From Paenibacillus_Z sp042653205 (GTDB lineage Bacteria; Bacillota; Bacilli; Paenibacillales; Paenibacillaceae): a stretch of DNA of 64,000 bases. Where the stretch lies: positions 248,001 through 312,000 of the forward strand of contig NZ_JBHSHY010000002.1 of NCBI RefSeq assembly GCF_042653205.1, in the 5' to 3' direction. The notes beneath the pieces were generated by a model, which did not search any database, was not told the origin of the DNA, and saw only the letters and a program-made list of their open reading frames with translations. The translations under genes and the position numbers were made by a program. This document shows, one piece after another, positions 8,424 to 16,817 of the stretch; position 1 is the stretch's first letter, and each line of letters begins with the position of its first letter.

Positions 8424-9155
8424 ATGAAAGGCTTTAGAAGCGCGGCGGCGGCCCTCCTGCTCGCCTGCACGGCCGTTCTGTTGTCCGGCTGCCTGTATCC
8501 GCGGGACCGGCTGGAACAGAACCAGAAGCCGCCGAAAGACGCCATTTTAAACGTACAAACGATCGTCGATCAATTTCAGAAGGATACGGGGCTCCTGCCG
8601 ATCCAGAACAGCGACGAGCAGACGCCGGTTTACGAGAAGTTCAAAGTCGACTTCGACAAGCTGCAGCGGATGAACTATATGTCCGCGGTTCCGGCTTCGG
8701 CATACGAGAAGGGCGGAAGCTACTACTATCTCGTGATCAACGAGGAGACGGACCCGACCGTCAAGCTGATGAATCTCGTAATCTATCAGAAGGTCAACGA
8801 TCTTCAGGCGTCCGTCAAAGCCTACGCCGGCGCGCACGGAGGCAAATTGCCCGCCGGGCAGCAACTGTATCCATCGTTCGCGGCCATCGACTTCAAGGCG
8901 CTTGGCGTCAAAGACCCCGAGCAGCGAAGCGTCTTTACGGGCAGCGTGCTGACGGCCATGATGGACCCGGACGGCGTCGTCTACCTGGATTACGGCCCGG
9001 ATCTCATGCAGCAGCTGGGCAAGCTCCCAAGCGGCGAAAAGCCGGATCCGAACGCGGATCTGCGGACGCTGCTCGTCGACGGCTCGGATTTCGTGCCGGT
9101 GAAATCGCCGCTCTACAAGCTGGTGAACGGCGAGCCTAGAGCCGTCCTGAAATAG
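8424..9155 (+). CDS. yphF: YphF-like lipoprotein
   Basis: A 243-residue protein with a lipoprotein signal: a basic start MKGFR, a hydrophobic core and lipobox LLSGC with Cys23. The mature part is hydrophilic with no catalytic motif. Length (B. subtilis YphF is about 244) and location directly upstream of spoIVA match YphF. It is expected to be anchored on the outer face of the membrane; function unknown. A strong terminator closes the unit. Confidence 0.8.
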   Translation: MKGFRSAAAALLLACTAVLLSGCLYPRDRLEQNQKPPKDAILNVQTIVDQFQKDTGLLPIQNSDEQTPVYEKFKVDFDKLQRMNYMSAVPASAYEKGGSYYYLVINEETDPTVKLMNLVIYQKVNDLQASVKAYAGAHGGKLPAGQQLYPSFAAIDFKALGVKDPEQRSVFTGSVLTAMMDPDGVVYLDYGPDLMQQLGKLPSGEKPDPNADLRTLLVDGSDFVPVKSPLYKLVNGEPRAVLK

Positions 9156-9182
9156 CCCAAGCTCCCATCGCGCATTGACTTG

Positions 9183-9209
9183 CTCCTGCCCCCGCGGCAG
9201 GAGTTTTTT
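9183..9209 (+). terminator. Rho-independent terminator after yphF
   Basis: CTCCTGCC (9183-9190) pairs with GGCAGGAG (9196-9203), followed by TTTTTT. Confidence 0.93.
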
Positions 9210-9491
9210 GCCGTCCAGGCATAGCTGCGGCTGCGCTCTCATATATCTCAATCTTGGAAGGTCAATCCGCGCAAAGCTCGCGAAAATCGAAAGATTTCAC
9301 TCTCCGGTCGTCATAAACATGAGACAGTCGCAATAAGCTATTACTAGTCCAAAATCATGTACGAGTTGCGTCGCTTGCTATAGGCCATCGGCAGGCGGGT
9401 AGCGGCGAAACCTGACGACAACCACCAGGAGGAAAGCAGCAGTTACGGTACGTCCATGTACAGGCGAATTACGATTGGGAGGGGATATTCA
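9210..9491 (+). other. Leader region of spoIVA without recognisable gene
   Basis: About 280 bases between the yphF terminator and spoIVA. A mother-cell (sigma-E) promoter is expected from the family, but I cannot assign one: CATAAAC-like and CATGTA-like segments (9310-9370 and 9450-9465) lack a convincing partner box. The ribosome site is GGGAGGGG at about 9478-9484. Confidence 0.4.
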
Positions 9492-10970
9492 GTGGAGAAA
9501 GTGGACATTTTCAAGGACATTGCCGAACGAACCGGCGGGGATATTTACCTCGGCGTCGTCGGTGCGGTCCGCACGGGCAAATCAACCTTCATCAAGCGGT
9601 TCATGGAGACGGTTGTGCTGCCGAACATCACGAACGATGCCGATCGGGTGCGCGCTATTGACGAATTGCCGCAAAGCGCCGCGGGCAAGACGATCATGAC
9701 GACGGAGCCGAAATTCGTGCCGAACCAGGCCGTGCAGCTGCGCGTGGCCGAAGGGCTCGACGTCAACATCCGGCTGGTGGACTGCGTCGGCTATGCCGTC
9801 GTCGGCGCCAAGGGCTATGAAGACGAGAACGGCCCGCGGATGATCACGACGCCGTGGTTCGAAGAGCCGATTCCGTTCCAGGAGGCCGCGGAGATCGGCA
9901 CGCGCAAAGTCATTCAAGAACATTCCACGCTCGGAGTCGTCGTCACGACGGACGGCACGATCGCCGAAATTCCGCGCAGCTCGTATATCGAAGCCGAAGA
10001 ACGCGTCGTGAACGAGCTGAAGGAAGTCGGCAAGCCGTTCGTGCTGATCGTCAACTCGACGCGTCCGAAGAGCGACGAAGCGCTTCAACTGCGCAGCGAG
10101 CTGCAGGCGAAGTACGATATCCCGGTCATCACGCTCAGCGTGGCGTCCATGGGCGAAGAAGAAGTCATGTCCGTGCTCCGCGAGGTGCTCTACGAGTTCC
10201 CGGTTCACGAAGTCAACGTCAATCTCCCGAGCTGGGTCATGGTGCTGAACGACAACCACTGGCTGCGCACGAACTACGAGAATTCCGTCCGCGACACGGT
10301 CAAGGACATCCGCCGTCTGCGCGACGTGGACCGGGTCGTCACGCAATTCATGGAATACGAGTTCATCGCGAGGGCCGGTCTGAGCGGCATGAACATGGGC
10401 CAGGGCGTGGCGGAAATCGACCTGTACGCGCCGGATGAGCTGTACGACCAAATCCTCATGGAAGTGGTCGGCGTCGAAATCCGCGGCAAGGATCACCTGC
10501 TGCAGCTGATGCAGGAGTTCGCCCATGCCAAGCGGGAATACGACCGGTTCGCGGAAGCGCTCGAGATGGTCAAGACGACGGGCTACGGCATCGCGGCCCC
10601 GACGCTGGCGGAGATGGCGCTCGACGAACCGGAGCTGATCCGGCAGGGCTCCCGCTTCGGCGTCCGCTTGAAGGCGACGGCGCCGTCCATCCACATGATC
10701 CGAGTCGACGTCGAGTCCGAATTCGCGCCGATCATCGGCACGGAGAAGCAGAGCGAGGAGCTTGTGCGCTACCTGATGCAGGACTTCGAGAACGACCCGA
10801 TCAAGATCTGGGAGTCGGACATTTTCGGCCGGTCGCTCCATTCCATCGTCAGAGAGGGCATTCAAGGCAAAATCGCCATGATGCCGGACAACGCCCGCTA
10901 CAAGCTGCAAGAGACGCTCGGCAGAATCATCAACGAAGGATCCGGCGGCCTGATCGCCATTATCCTGTAA
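9492..10970 (+). CDS. spoIVA: Stage IV sporulation protein A, spore-coat morphogenetic ATPase
   Basis: Starting at GTG 9492 gives 492 residues, the same length as B. subtilis SpoIVA, and the expected opening MEKVDIFKDIAERTGGDIY. The Walker A motif GAVRTGKS (residues 24-31, Lys30) and a DCVGYAVVGAKGY segment define the TRAFAC-like ATPase domain. The hydrophobic C-terminus (GLIAIIL) anchors the protein to SpoVM on the forespore. SpoIVA polymerises with ATP hydrolysis to form the coat basement layer. An in-frame upstream ATG at 9456 would add residues absent from the family. Confidence 0.98.
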   Translation: MEKVDIFKDIAERTGGDIYLGVVGAVRTGKSTFIKRFMETVVLPNITNDADRVRAIDELPQSAAGKTIMTTEPKFVPNQAVQLRVAEGLDVNIRLVDCVGYAVVGAKGYEDENGPRMITTPWFEEPIPFQEAAEIGTRKVIQEHSTLGVVVTTDGTIAEIPRSSYIEAEERVVNELKEVGKPFVLIVNSTRPKSDEALQLRSELQAKYDIPVITLSVASMGEEEVMSVLREVLYEFPVHEVNVNLPSWVMVLNDNHWLRTNYENSVRDTVKDIRRLRDVDRVVTQFMEYEFIARAGLSGMNMGQGVAEIDLYAPDELYDQILMEVVGVEIRGKDHLLQLMQEFAHAKREYDRFAEALEMVKTTGYGIAAPTLAEMALDEPELIRQGSRFGVRLKATAPSIHMIRVDVESEFAPIIGTEKQSEELVRYLMQDFENDPIKIWESDIFGRSLHSIVREGIQGKIAMMPDNARYKLQETLGRIINEGSGGLIAIIL

Positions 10971-10977
10971 GCGCGAA

Positions 10978-11005
10978 GAGGCACGCAGCCGGCGTGTCTC
11001 TTTTT
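10978..11005 (+). terminator. Rho-independent terminator after spoIVA
   Basis: GAGGCACGC (10978-10986) pairs with GCGTGTCTC (10992-11000) with one G-U pair, then TTTTT. Confidence 0.85.
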
Positions 11006-11293
11006 GCGTTGTCCGGATATCCGAGATTCCTTTCATTGTCATTTCCTCCGGGAAACGCGTCCGAAATGCGATGAAACCGCGCAAAATCCGGGATTCTTCC
11101 GTGGAAACGCGCGATTCCTCTTGAAATCGGATAGGCAACTGTATTACTATAAATCTGTTCTAGGTTCACTATGCAGGAATTGCACATACCGGAATTTCTT
11201 CTCACCGTCGCCTTCAGGTATAAATTCCGGGGTTTCGGTAAAACAGAATGATAATGATGTGCCTTTTAACTGCCGACGGGGGAGGTGAAAGAA
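11006..11293 (+). other. Upstream region of the HU gene with short imperfect repeats
   Basis: No gene is seen. Two similar small hairpin units occur, TTTCCTCCGGGAAACGCG near 11040 and TTCTTCCGTGGAAACGCG near 11095. A candidate promoter is TTGAAA (11121-11126), 18 bases, TACTAT (11145-11150). The leader to the HU start is long, about 140 bases. Confidence 0.4.
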
Positions 11294-11569
11294 ATGAACA
11301 AAACGGAACTGATTGCGAAAGTAGCCGAATTGACTGACCTTTCCAAAAAAGATGCGTCCAAGGCGGTTGACGCCGTATTTGACGTGATCTCCGACACGCT
11401 GCAAGGCGGCGACAAAGTTCAGCTGGTAGGCTTCGGCAACTTCGAGGTGAAAAGCCGCGAAGCGCGTAAAGGCCGCAACCCGCAAACGGGCGAGGAGATC
11501 GACATCCCGGCCAGCAAAATCCCGTCTTTCAAAGCCGGTAAATCTCTGAAAGACCTGGTTTCCAAATAA
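11294..11569 (+). CDS. hup: HU-family DNA-binding protein
   Basis: The 91-residue protein begins MNKTELIAKVAELTDLSKKD and has the conserved GFGNFEVKSREARKGRNPQTGEEIDIPASK arm region, hallmark of HU. It binds and bends DNA as a nucleoid protein. The ATG at 11294 is chosen over GTG 11285 because GGAGGTGA (11281-11288) is placed 5 bases ahead and family members begin MNKTEL. Position after spoIVA matches B. subtilis hbs. Confidence 0.97.
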   Translation: MNKTELIAKVAELTDLSKKDASKAVDAVFDVISDTLQGGDKVQLVGFGNFEVKSREARKGRNPQTGEEIDIPASKIPSFKAGKSLKDLVSK

Positions 11570-11593
11570 GGAACGGCCAAGCGCCGTTGGACG

Positions 11594-11624
11594 ACGCCCG
11601 AATGCTTGCGCATTCGGGCGTTTC
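11594..11624 (+). terminator. Rho-independent terminator after hup
   Basis: ACGCCCGAATG (11594-11604) pairs with CATTCGGGCGT (11611-11621), then TTTCTC. Confidence 0.8.
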
Positions 11625-11664
11625 TCGTTCCGGGACGGCCCTCTTTTTTGCCGGATCCGGTCTA

Positions 11665-11693
11665 TTGACAAGTGTAAGCATTTCCAGTAGACT
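11665..11693 (+). promoter_or_regulatory. Sigma-A promoter of the tRNA-Pro gene
   Basis: TTGACA (11665-11670), 17-base spacer, TAGACT (11688-11693), about 40 bases before the tRNA. Confidence 0.75.
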
Positions 11694-11734
11694 GATTTTT
11701 GCGGTTCCCGATTAGGGGCGGCCGTAAGACTTGT

Positions 11735-11811
11735 CGGGTGTTAGCTCAGCTTGGTAGAGCGCTACCTTGGGGTGGTAGAGGTCGCCAGTTCAAATCCGGT
11801 ACACCCGACCA
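11735..11811 (+). tRNA. tRNA-Pro (anticodon GGG)
   Basis: The acceptor stem CGGGTGT (11735-11741) pairs with ACACCCG (11801-11807). The D arm TAGCTCAGCTTGGTAGAGC, the anticodon stem CTACC/GGTAG with loop TTGGGGT (anticodon GGG) and the T loop TTCAAAT are all present. The 3' CCA is encoded (11809-11811). The T stem GCCAG/CCGGT contains one A-C mismatch. It stands alone between hup and mtrB, where B. subtilis has folE (mtrA). Confidence 0.95.
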
Positions 11812-11932
11812 TTTCTCATACGCAAGCGACGGCTGCCGTCTCGAATGCCAAGTTCGGGGGCAGTTTTTTAATACCGGGGCTTTCGCGCGTTTCGTTTTGC
11901 AAGATTCACCGAGTTAGAGGAGGCCAATCAAG

Positions 11933-12157
11933 ATGTCGGACCGGAATGACGAATACATCGTCGTGAAAGCCAAGGCGCAAGGGGTGCAGGTCATCGGCCT
12001 GACGCGCGGACAGGATACGAAATTCCACCACACCGAGAAACTCGACAAAGGCGAAGTGCTCATTTGTCAGTTCACGGAACATACGTCGGCGATCAAGATT
12101 CGCGGCAAAGCGACCGTTGTGACCAAACACGGCACGGTGGATACGGACGTCGAGTGA
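11933..12157 (+). CDS. mtrB: Tryptophan RNA-binding attenuation protein (TRAP)
   Basis: At 74 residues this closely resembles B. subtilis MtrB. Conserved segments are VIGLTRGQDTKFHHTEKLDKGEV and FTEHTSAIKIRG. The RNA-contacting residues Lys37, Lys56 and Arg58 of B. subtilis correspond to Lys36, Lys55 and Arg57 here. TRAP forms an 11-subunit ring that, with tryptophan bound, wraps RNA at spaced GAG/UAG triplets. A matching array lies upstream of trpE at 22264-22331. AGAGGAGG lies 8 bases before the ATG. folE, its usual upstream partner, is absent. Confidence 0.97.
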   Translation: MSDRNDEYIVVKAKAQGVQVIGLTRGQDTKFHHTEKLDKGEVLICQFTEHTSAIKIRGKATVVTKHGTVDTDVE

Positions 12158-12180
12158 AAAGCAGGCATAGCCTGCTTTTT
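12157..12180 (+). terminator. Rho-independent terminator after mtrB
   Basis: AAAAGCAGGC (12157-12166), loop ATA, GCCTGCTTTT (12170-12179) and a T run; the stem begins at the last base of the mtrB stop codon. Confidence 0.9.
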
Positions 12181-12234
12181 TAGTTTGTACACTAAAAGAA
12201 GCAGGATATTCTGTATGTGAAGGACGGATGCCTC

Positions 12235-12768
12235 ATGCCGCAATGGAAAGGGCTGCTCGCGGCCTGCGCCGCGACGCTTGCCGTCACGCTGCTCATCACC
12301 GCGCTGCCGGCGGCCGACCGCCGGATGAAGGAAGGGGCGGGCGAGGTCTCCGTCTTCCGGCCCGTGCCGATCAAACGGCTCAGTTCCGACACCATCGTCG
12401 ATACGATGCTCACTTTGAATTTGTCGCTGAAGGTGAAGAAGGTCGCATGGAACGGTTCCGTGCTCACCGTGGATTTAGCGGATGAACAAGATGGGAATGC
12501 TGTGGACACGGGGATGGACGATCTGCGCCGTCTCTTCGAGTTCGCGTTTAACCGCACCGACAACGTGAACCGGGTGCTTGTCCGCTTCGTGGCGCCGCTT
12601 CAGGCGGAGTCGGACGAAGCGCGGAGCGACGTCCGGGTAGTCGCGGCGGTGGACGTCCGGCGCACGGACGCCTGGTTGTCCACAGAACTGTCAAACTTAA
12701 GCGCCGCGAGGCCGTTTCAGGACGAAATCTGGCGCCAGCGCTTGCGTTTGTCGGGGGCGCGGTTGTAG
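12235..12768 (+). CDS. Membrane-anchored hypothetical protein
   Basis: A 177-residue protein beginning MPQWKGLLAACAATLAVTLLITALP, a single N-terminal membrane anchor or uncleaved signal, then a hydrophilic domain with alternating strands and helices (VKKVAWNGSVLTVDL, LRRLFEFAFNRTDNVNRVLVRF). I do not recognise the family. The start at 12235 is preferred to GTG 12217 because GAAGGACGG lies 8 bases upstream. It lies between the mtrB terminator and hepS, probably facing outside the cell. Confidence 0.6.
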   Translation: MPQWKGLLAACAATLAVTLLITALPAADRRMKEGAGEVSVFRPVPIKRLSSDTIVDTMLTLNLSLKVKKVAWNGSVLTVDLADEQDGNAVDTGMDDLRRLFEFAFNRTDNVNRVLVRFVAPLQAESDEARSDVRVVAAVDVRRTDAWLSTELSNLSAARPFQDEIWRQRLRLSGARL

Positions 12769-12847
12769 CGAAACGCCAAACATAGTGCTATAATTATTTA
12801 GATTATAAAGCAGCTAACCATGTGCTGTTTGTCCGGAGGCTAAGCCA

Positions 12848-13720
12848 ATGAAACCTTACAAAGTTCCCGAGATCGCCAAAAAGTACGTCGAGTACGATAT
12901 GATTCAAACCCATACGGAGCTGCCGGAGTTTCCCGATTCCCGGGCCAGGCTGCTCTTTACGTTTCTTTCGAATCAACGTACGCCGCTGCTTCACAGCGAA
13001 CTGTACACCTTGGTCGTCTCGCTGGTGCAGCTGGGCATGGACACGCACGACTTGATCGACGAATCGGGACGCGTGGCCGAGAAGGAAATGCGCTCGCGCC
13101 AGTTGAAGGTGCTCGCAGGCGACTACTACAGCAGCCGGTTCTACCAGTTGCTGGCCCAGGCCGGCCAAGTCGGCATGATCCGCCGGATCAGCAACGGCGT
13201 TTGCGAAGTGAACCGATTGAAGGTTAATTTCTACATGAAGATGAAGCAGCTGAGGCTAACGGCCGAGGATTACCTGAACCAATGCGCGCAAATCAAGACG
13301 GAGCTCTTCACGGTCTTTACGGATATTTTGGACGACCGGATGGCACGCGTCTGGACGGAATTGCTGCAGGGAATGGGCCGCTGCGAGGTCGTGCTGGACG
13401 AGCTGAATCGCAGCGAGAAGCCGGAGCGCTTCGGCGGCAGCTGGGGCTATTGGCATGTGCTGGACGTCGGGACGGACGAAGAGAAGCGCAAGCTGGCCGA
13501 CGAGCCGCAGGAACCTTCGTTCGCGGCGTCGTTGCTCGCGGCGTACGATATCCGCGCGGAGCTGGCCGAGAAGCTGAGGCAGTCCGTCGCGGCCGTGCAG
13601 TCCGTCATCGCGTGCCTGGATTCCGACAAGCTCGTGCGCGAACTTCAGCAGATCGGAGAGACGTTCCTGCGTCCGCTCCTCCCGGCGGCCTCGGCTTCCG
13701 CCCTCAACGAGAGAAGGTAA
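12848..13720 (+). CDS. hepS: Heptaprenyl diphosphate synthase component I
   Basis: The 290-residue protein opens KYVEYDMIQTHTELPEFPDSRARLLFTFL and has LVSLVQLGMDTHD and AGDYYSSRFYQLLAQ, matching the small regulatory subunit of heterodimeric heptaprenyl diphosphate synthase. It has no DDxxD motifs; catalysis resides in HepT (16814). The dimer makes the C35 side chain of menaquinone-7. A TATAAT box lies at 12789-12794. B. subtilis has hepS-menG-hepT contiguous; here three extra menaquinone genes separate menG from hepT. Confidence 0.9.
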   Translation: MKPYKVPEIAKKYVEYDMIQTHTELPEFPDSRARLLFTFLSNQRTPLLHSELYTLVVSLVQLGMDTHDLIDESGRVAEKEMRSRQLKVLAGDYYSSRFYQLLAQAGQVGMIRRISNGVCEVNRLKVNFYMKMKQLRLTAEDYLNQCAQIKTELFTVFTDILDDRMARVWTELLQGMGRCEVVLDELNRSEKPERFGGSWGYWHVLDVGTDEEKRKLADEPQEPSFAASLLAAYDIRAELAEKLRQSVAAVQSVIACLDSDKLVRELQQIGETFLRPLLPAASASALNERR

Positions 13721-13731
13721 GGTGACAGACT

Positions 13732-14451
13732 GTGCAATCCAAATCGAAAGAACAACACGTTCACGACGTGTTCGAGAGCATCGCGCCGAAGTACGACCTG
13801 ATGAACGACCTGCTCAGCTTCCGCAGGCACAAGGCATGGCGCGCATTTACGATGCGCAAGATGAACGTGCAGCCGGGGCAGACCGCGATCGATCTGTGCT
13901 GCGGCACCTGCGATTGGACGATCGCGCTGGCCCGCGCCAGCGGCAGCGGCGGGATCGTCGGTCTCGATTTCAGCCAGAACATGCTGGACATCGGCGCCCG
14001 AAAGGTTCGCAAGGAAGGGCTCGACCGGCAGATCTCGCTGCACCAGGGCAACGCGATGGCGCTTCCGTTCGAGGACAACCGCTTCGACTTCGCGACGATC
14101 GGCTTCGGTCTGCGGAACGTGCCGGACCTCGAGCAAGTGCTGCGCGAAATGATGCGCGTCGTCAAGCCCGGCGGCCAAGTCGTGTGCCTGGAATTGTCCA
14201 AGCCCATTTGGCAGCCTTTCAAATCGGTCTATTATTTTTATTTCGAACGTATTTTGCCGGCGCTCGGCAAGCTGTTCGCCAAACGGTACGAGCAGTACAA
14301 ATGGCTTCCGGAATCGCTCAAGGCGTTCCCGGATTCCAACCAGCTGGCGGATAAATTCCGTGACATCGGTCTCCGAAACGTGCATGCTTATCCGCTGACG
14401 GGAGGCATCGCGGCATTACACACGGGGACGAAGGGAACGGACAAGGGATGA
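13732..14451 (+). CDS. menG: Demethylmenaquinone methyltransferase
   Basis: The 239-residue SAM-dependent methyltransferase has motif I IDLCCGTCDWTIALA, the MenG/UbiE opening HDVFESIAPKYDLMNDLLSF, and RNVPDLEQVLREMMRVVKPGG. It methylates the demethylmenaquinone ring, the last step of the pathway at the membrane. Start GTG 13732. Its stop overlaps the following prenyltransferase start by four bases (ATGA), indicating translational coupling in one operon. Confidence 0.96.
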   Translation: MQSKSKEQHVHDVFESIAPKYDLMNDLLSFRRHKAWRAFTMRKMNVQPGQTAIDLCCGTCDWTIALARASGSGGIVGLDFSQNMLDIGARKVRKEGLDRQISLHQGNAMALPFEDNRFDFATIGFGLRNVPDLEQVLREMMRVVKPGGQVVCLELSKPIWQPFKSVYYFYFERILPALGKLFAKRYEQYKWLPESLKAFPDSNQLADKFRDIGLRNVHAYPLTGGIAALHTGTKGTDKG

Positions 14452-15323
14452 TACGCAAAACTCGCATTATATTGGAAATGATCAAGGTCGAACATACGGT
14501 ATTCGCGCTGCCGTTCGCCTTCATGGGTGCGCTCATCGGCGCGACCATGATGGAGCACCGGCTGCCGGGCTGGGCGGAAATCTTCTGGATTTTGCTCGCA
14601 ATGGTCGGCGCCCGCAGTGCGGCGATGGGCTTGAACCGGGTCGTTGACCGCGTGATGGACGCCAAGAACCCGCGCACCGCGAAACGGGCGATTCCGGCCG
14701 GGCTGCTCAAAGCCGGCGAAGTCGCCGTGTTCATCGCGGTGTCCTTTGTCGTGCTGTTCATCGCGGCTTCGCAGCTCAATTCGCTCTGCGTGAAGCTGAT
14801 GCCGGTCGCGGTGTTCTTCCTTGTGCTCTACTCGTACACGAAACGGTTCACCTGGCTGTGCCACGTGGTGCTCGGCATCACGATCGGACTCGCACCGCTC
14901 GGCGGCTGGATCGCCGTGACCGGCTCGGTCGAGCCGGCGGCCTGGGTGCTCTACGGCTCGGTCGTCTGCTGGCTGGCCGGCTTCGATATCATTTACGCTT
15001 GCCAAGACTTCGAGTTCGACCGCCGCGAAGGCGTCTACTCGATTCCGGCCCGCTTCGGCCTGGCCGGCGGCCTGAAGATTGCCCGCGGCTTTCATTTTCT
15101 AACCGCGATCGGATTCATCTCTTTATACTGGTTAACGGATCTAGGCTGGATTTATTTGATCGGCGCGATCGCGTCGGTCGGCTTCCTCTGGTACGAGCAT
15201 ATGCTTGTGAAGCCTGGCGACATCAGCCGGGTGCAAACGGCCTTCTTCACGATGAACGGCTGGCTCAGCATTACGATGTTCGCGTTTACGCTTCTTGATT
15301 TGGTGGTGCTGCATCCATGGTAA
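14448..15323 (+). CDS. mqnP: UbiA-family prenyltransferase (probable MqnP)
   Basis: A 291-residue polytopic membrane protein with the two aspartate-rich UbiA motifs: NRVVDRVMDAKNPRTAKRAIPAG and YACQDFEFDRREGVYSIPARFG. UbiA proteins attach a polyprenyl chain to an aromatic acid. Between menG and mqnA, with a UbiX-like gene next, the substrate is most likely 1,4-dihydroxy-6-naphthoate of the futalosine menaquinone route. This is inference from context; 4-hydroxybenzoate prenyltransferase is the alternative label. It overlaps both neighbours (4 and 7 bases). Confidence 0.85.
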   Translation: MIRKTRIILEMIKVEHTVFALPFAFMGALIGATMMEHRLPGWAEIFWILLAMVGARSAAMGLNRVVDRVMDAKNPRTAKRAIPAGLLKAGEVAVFIAVSFVVLFIAASQLNSLCVKLMPVAVFFLVLYSYTKRFTWLCHVVLGITIGLAPLGGWIAVTGSVEPAAWVLYGSVVCWLAGFDIIYACQDFEFDRREGVYSIPARFGLAGGLKIARGFHFLTAIGFISLYWLTDLGWIYLIGAIASVGFLWYEHMLVKPGDISRVQTAFFTMNGWLSITMFAFTLLDLVVLHPW

Positions 15324-15952
15324 ACGAAACGAAAGACGCCCTGCGCAAGCGCTGGGTCGTTGGCATAACGGGCGCGAGCGGCTCCGTCTATGGCATCCGG
15401 CTGATCCGCAGCCTGCTCGATTGCGGCGTCGACGTGCATCTCGTCGTGACGGAAGCGGGCTGGCGGGTGTTGAAGGAAGAGCAGGGCTGGGACACGACGA
15501 AGCGGCAAGCCGCGCTGGCCGCGCATTTCCCCGAAGCGGCGGAATCGCGGGCGCTGACGCTGCATCCGAACGCCGACATCGGCGCCTCCATCGCCAGCGG
15601 CTCGTTCCGCGTGGAAGGCATGATCATCGTACCGTGTTCCATGGGGACGCTGGCGTCGATCGCACACGGCATCTCAGATGATTTGATGACGCGCGCCGCG
15701 GATGTTATGCTGAAGGAAAGCCGCAAGCTGCTGATCGTCCCGCGGGAGACGCCGCTGCACGCCATTCATCTGGAGAACATGCTGACGCTGGCCAAGCTCG
15801 GCGCCAAAATCATCCCGGCGATGCCGGCGTTCTATTACGGCCCGCAGAGCATGGACGAGATGGTGAACTTCATGGTCGGGAAAGTGCTGGATCAAATTCC
15901 GCTGGAGCACGAGCTGTACAGAAGATGGGGAGATGATCGGCATGGAGACTAA
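15317..15952 (+). CDS. UbiX-type flavin prenyltransferase
   Basis: A 211-residue protein with GITGASGSVYGIRLIRSLLDCGVDVHLVVTEAG, IIVPCSMGTLASIAHGISDDLMTRAADVMLKE and LIVPRETPLHAIHLENML, the full UbiX/Pad1 signature. These enzymes make prenylated FMN for a UbiD-type decarboxylase. In the futalosine route such a pair would decarboxylate prenylated dihydroxynaphthoate. No ubiD-like gene is in the window, so the partner must lie elsewhere. ATG 15317 overlaps the upstream stop by 7 bases. Confidence 0.93.
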   Translation: MVNETKDALRKRWVVGITGASGSVYGIRLIRSLLDCGVDVHLVVTEAGWRVLKEEQGWDTTKRQAALAAHFPEAAESRALTLHPNADIGASIASGSFRVEGMIIVPCSMGTLASIAHGISDDLMTRAADVMLKESRKLLIVPRETPLHAIHLENMLTLAKLGAKIIPAMPAFYYGPQSMDEMVNFMVGKVLDQIPLEHELYRRWGDDRHGD

Positions 15953-16817
15953 CCGCCCGATTACGGTCGGCCGCATCGACTACGCGAACGTATGGCCGAT
16001 CTTCCATTACGCGGAGGAGCAGCTGCCAACGGACCGGTTCCGCATCGAGAAGCGGGTACCAGCCGCGCTCAACCGGGCTTTGAAGCAGGGCGAGATCGAC
16101 ATTACGTCGATGTCCTCCTTCGCCTATGCGGAGCATGCGGACCGTTATCTGCTGCTGCCGGACCTGTCCGTCAGCGCGAAAGGCCGCGTCAATTCCATCC
16201 TCTTATTCTTGAAGAAACCGCTCGAAGACGTGCTGACGGGACGGATCGCCATGACGGCGACCTCCGCGACCTCGGTCAATCTGCTCAAGATACTCATGAA
16301 GCTGTATTACCGGGCCGAGCCGTCCTACGTCACGATGGAGCCTTCGCTGGACGACATGCTGGCCGAAGCGGACGCCGCGCTGTTGATCGGCGATACGGCC
16401 ATCCATGCTTCCTGGGCCAATAAGCAGAAGGATAGAGGGTTGACCGTCATCGATCTCGGGGCGCTCTGGAACAGCTGGACCGGCTACGGCATGACCTTCG
16501 CGCTGGTCGCCGTCCGCAAGGAAGTGGCCGAACGCGATCCAGGTGCGGTGGCGGACGTGCTTCGCGCTCTGACGGCGAGCAAGGAGCGGAGCCTGCGCGA
16601 CCTGAAGCCGCTGGTGAACAAGGCGTGCGCGCAGCTAGGCGGCGAGCCTTCGTATTGGAACCGCTATTTTCAAGAGTTACACTACAATTTCAGATCGGAC
16701 GAGCAAGCGGGCCTGTCGTTGTACTTCGATTACGCGCACCAGCTGGGACTGCTGCCGCACGAAGTACGGATGCGCTTTTTCGAGGACCACGCCGCTCTTA
16801 AGGTGAAGAACGAATGA
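15942..16817 (+). CDS. mqnA: Chorismate dehydratase MqnA (futalosine menaquinone pathway)
   Basis: A 291-residue periplasmic-binding-like fold enzyme with the family opening VGRIDYANVWPIFHY, SMSSFAYAEHADRYLLLPDLSVSAKGRVNSILLF and ADAALLIGDTAI. MqnA converts chorismate to 3-[(1-carboxyvinyl)oxy]benzoate, the entry to the futalosine route; chorismate would come from the aro genes 3-6 kb downstream. ATG 15942 is preferred over 15933 because GGGGAG at 15926-15931 is better spaced. It overlaps the UbiX gene by 11 bases and hepT by four. Confidence 0.93.
   Translation: METNRPITVGRIDYANVWPIFHYAEEQLPTDRFRIEKRVPAALNRALKQGEIDITSMSSFAYAEHADRYLLLPDLSVSAKGRVNSILLFLKKPLEDVLTGRIAMTATSATSVNLLKILMKLYYRAEPSYVTMEPSLDDMLAEADAALLIGDTAIHASWANKQKDRGLTVIDLGALWNSWTGYGMTFALVAVRKEVAERDPGAVADVLRALTASKERSLRDLKPLVNKACAQLGGEPSYWNRYFQELHYNFRSDEQAGLSLYFDYAHQLGLLPHEVRMRFFEDHAALKVKNE

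Noticed and set aside
9582..11138. 518-codon open frame on the - strand opposite spoIVA
   Set aside because: It mirrors spoIVA codons in a GC-rich genome, is Arg/His/Asp-rich and has no ribosome site; spoIVA is certain.
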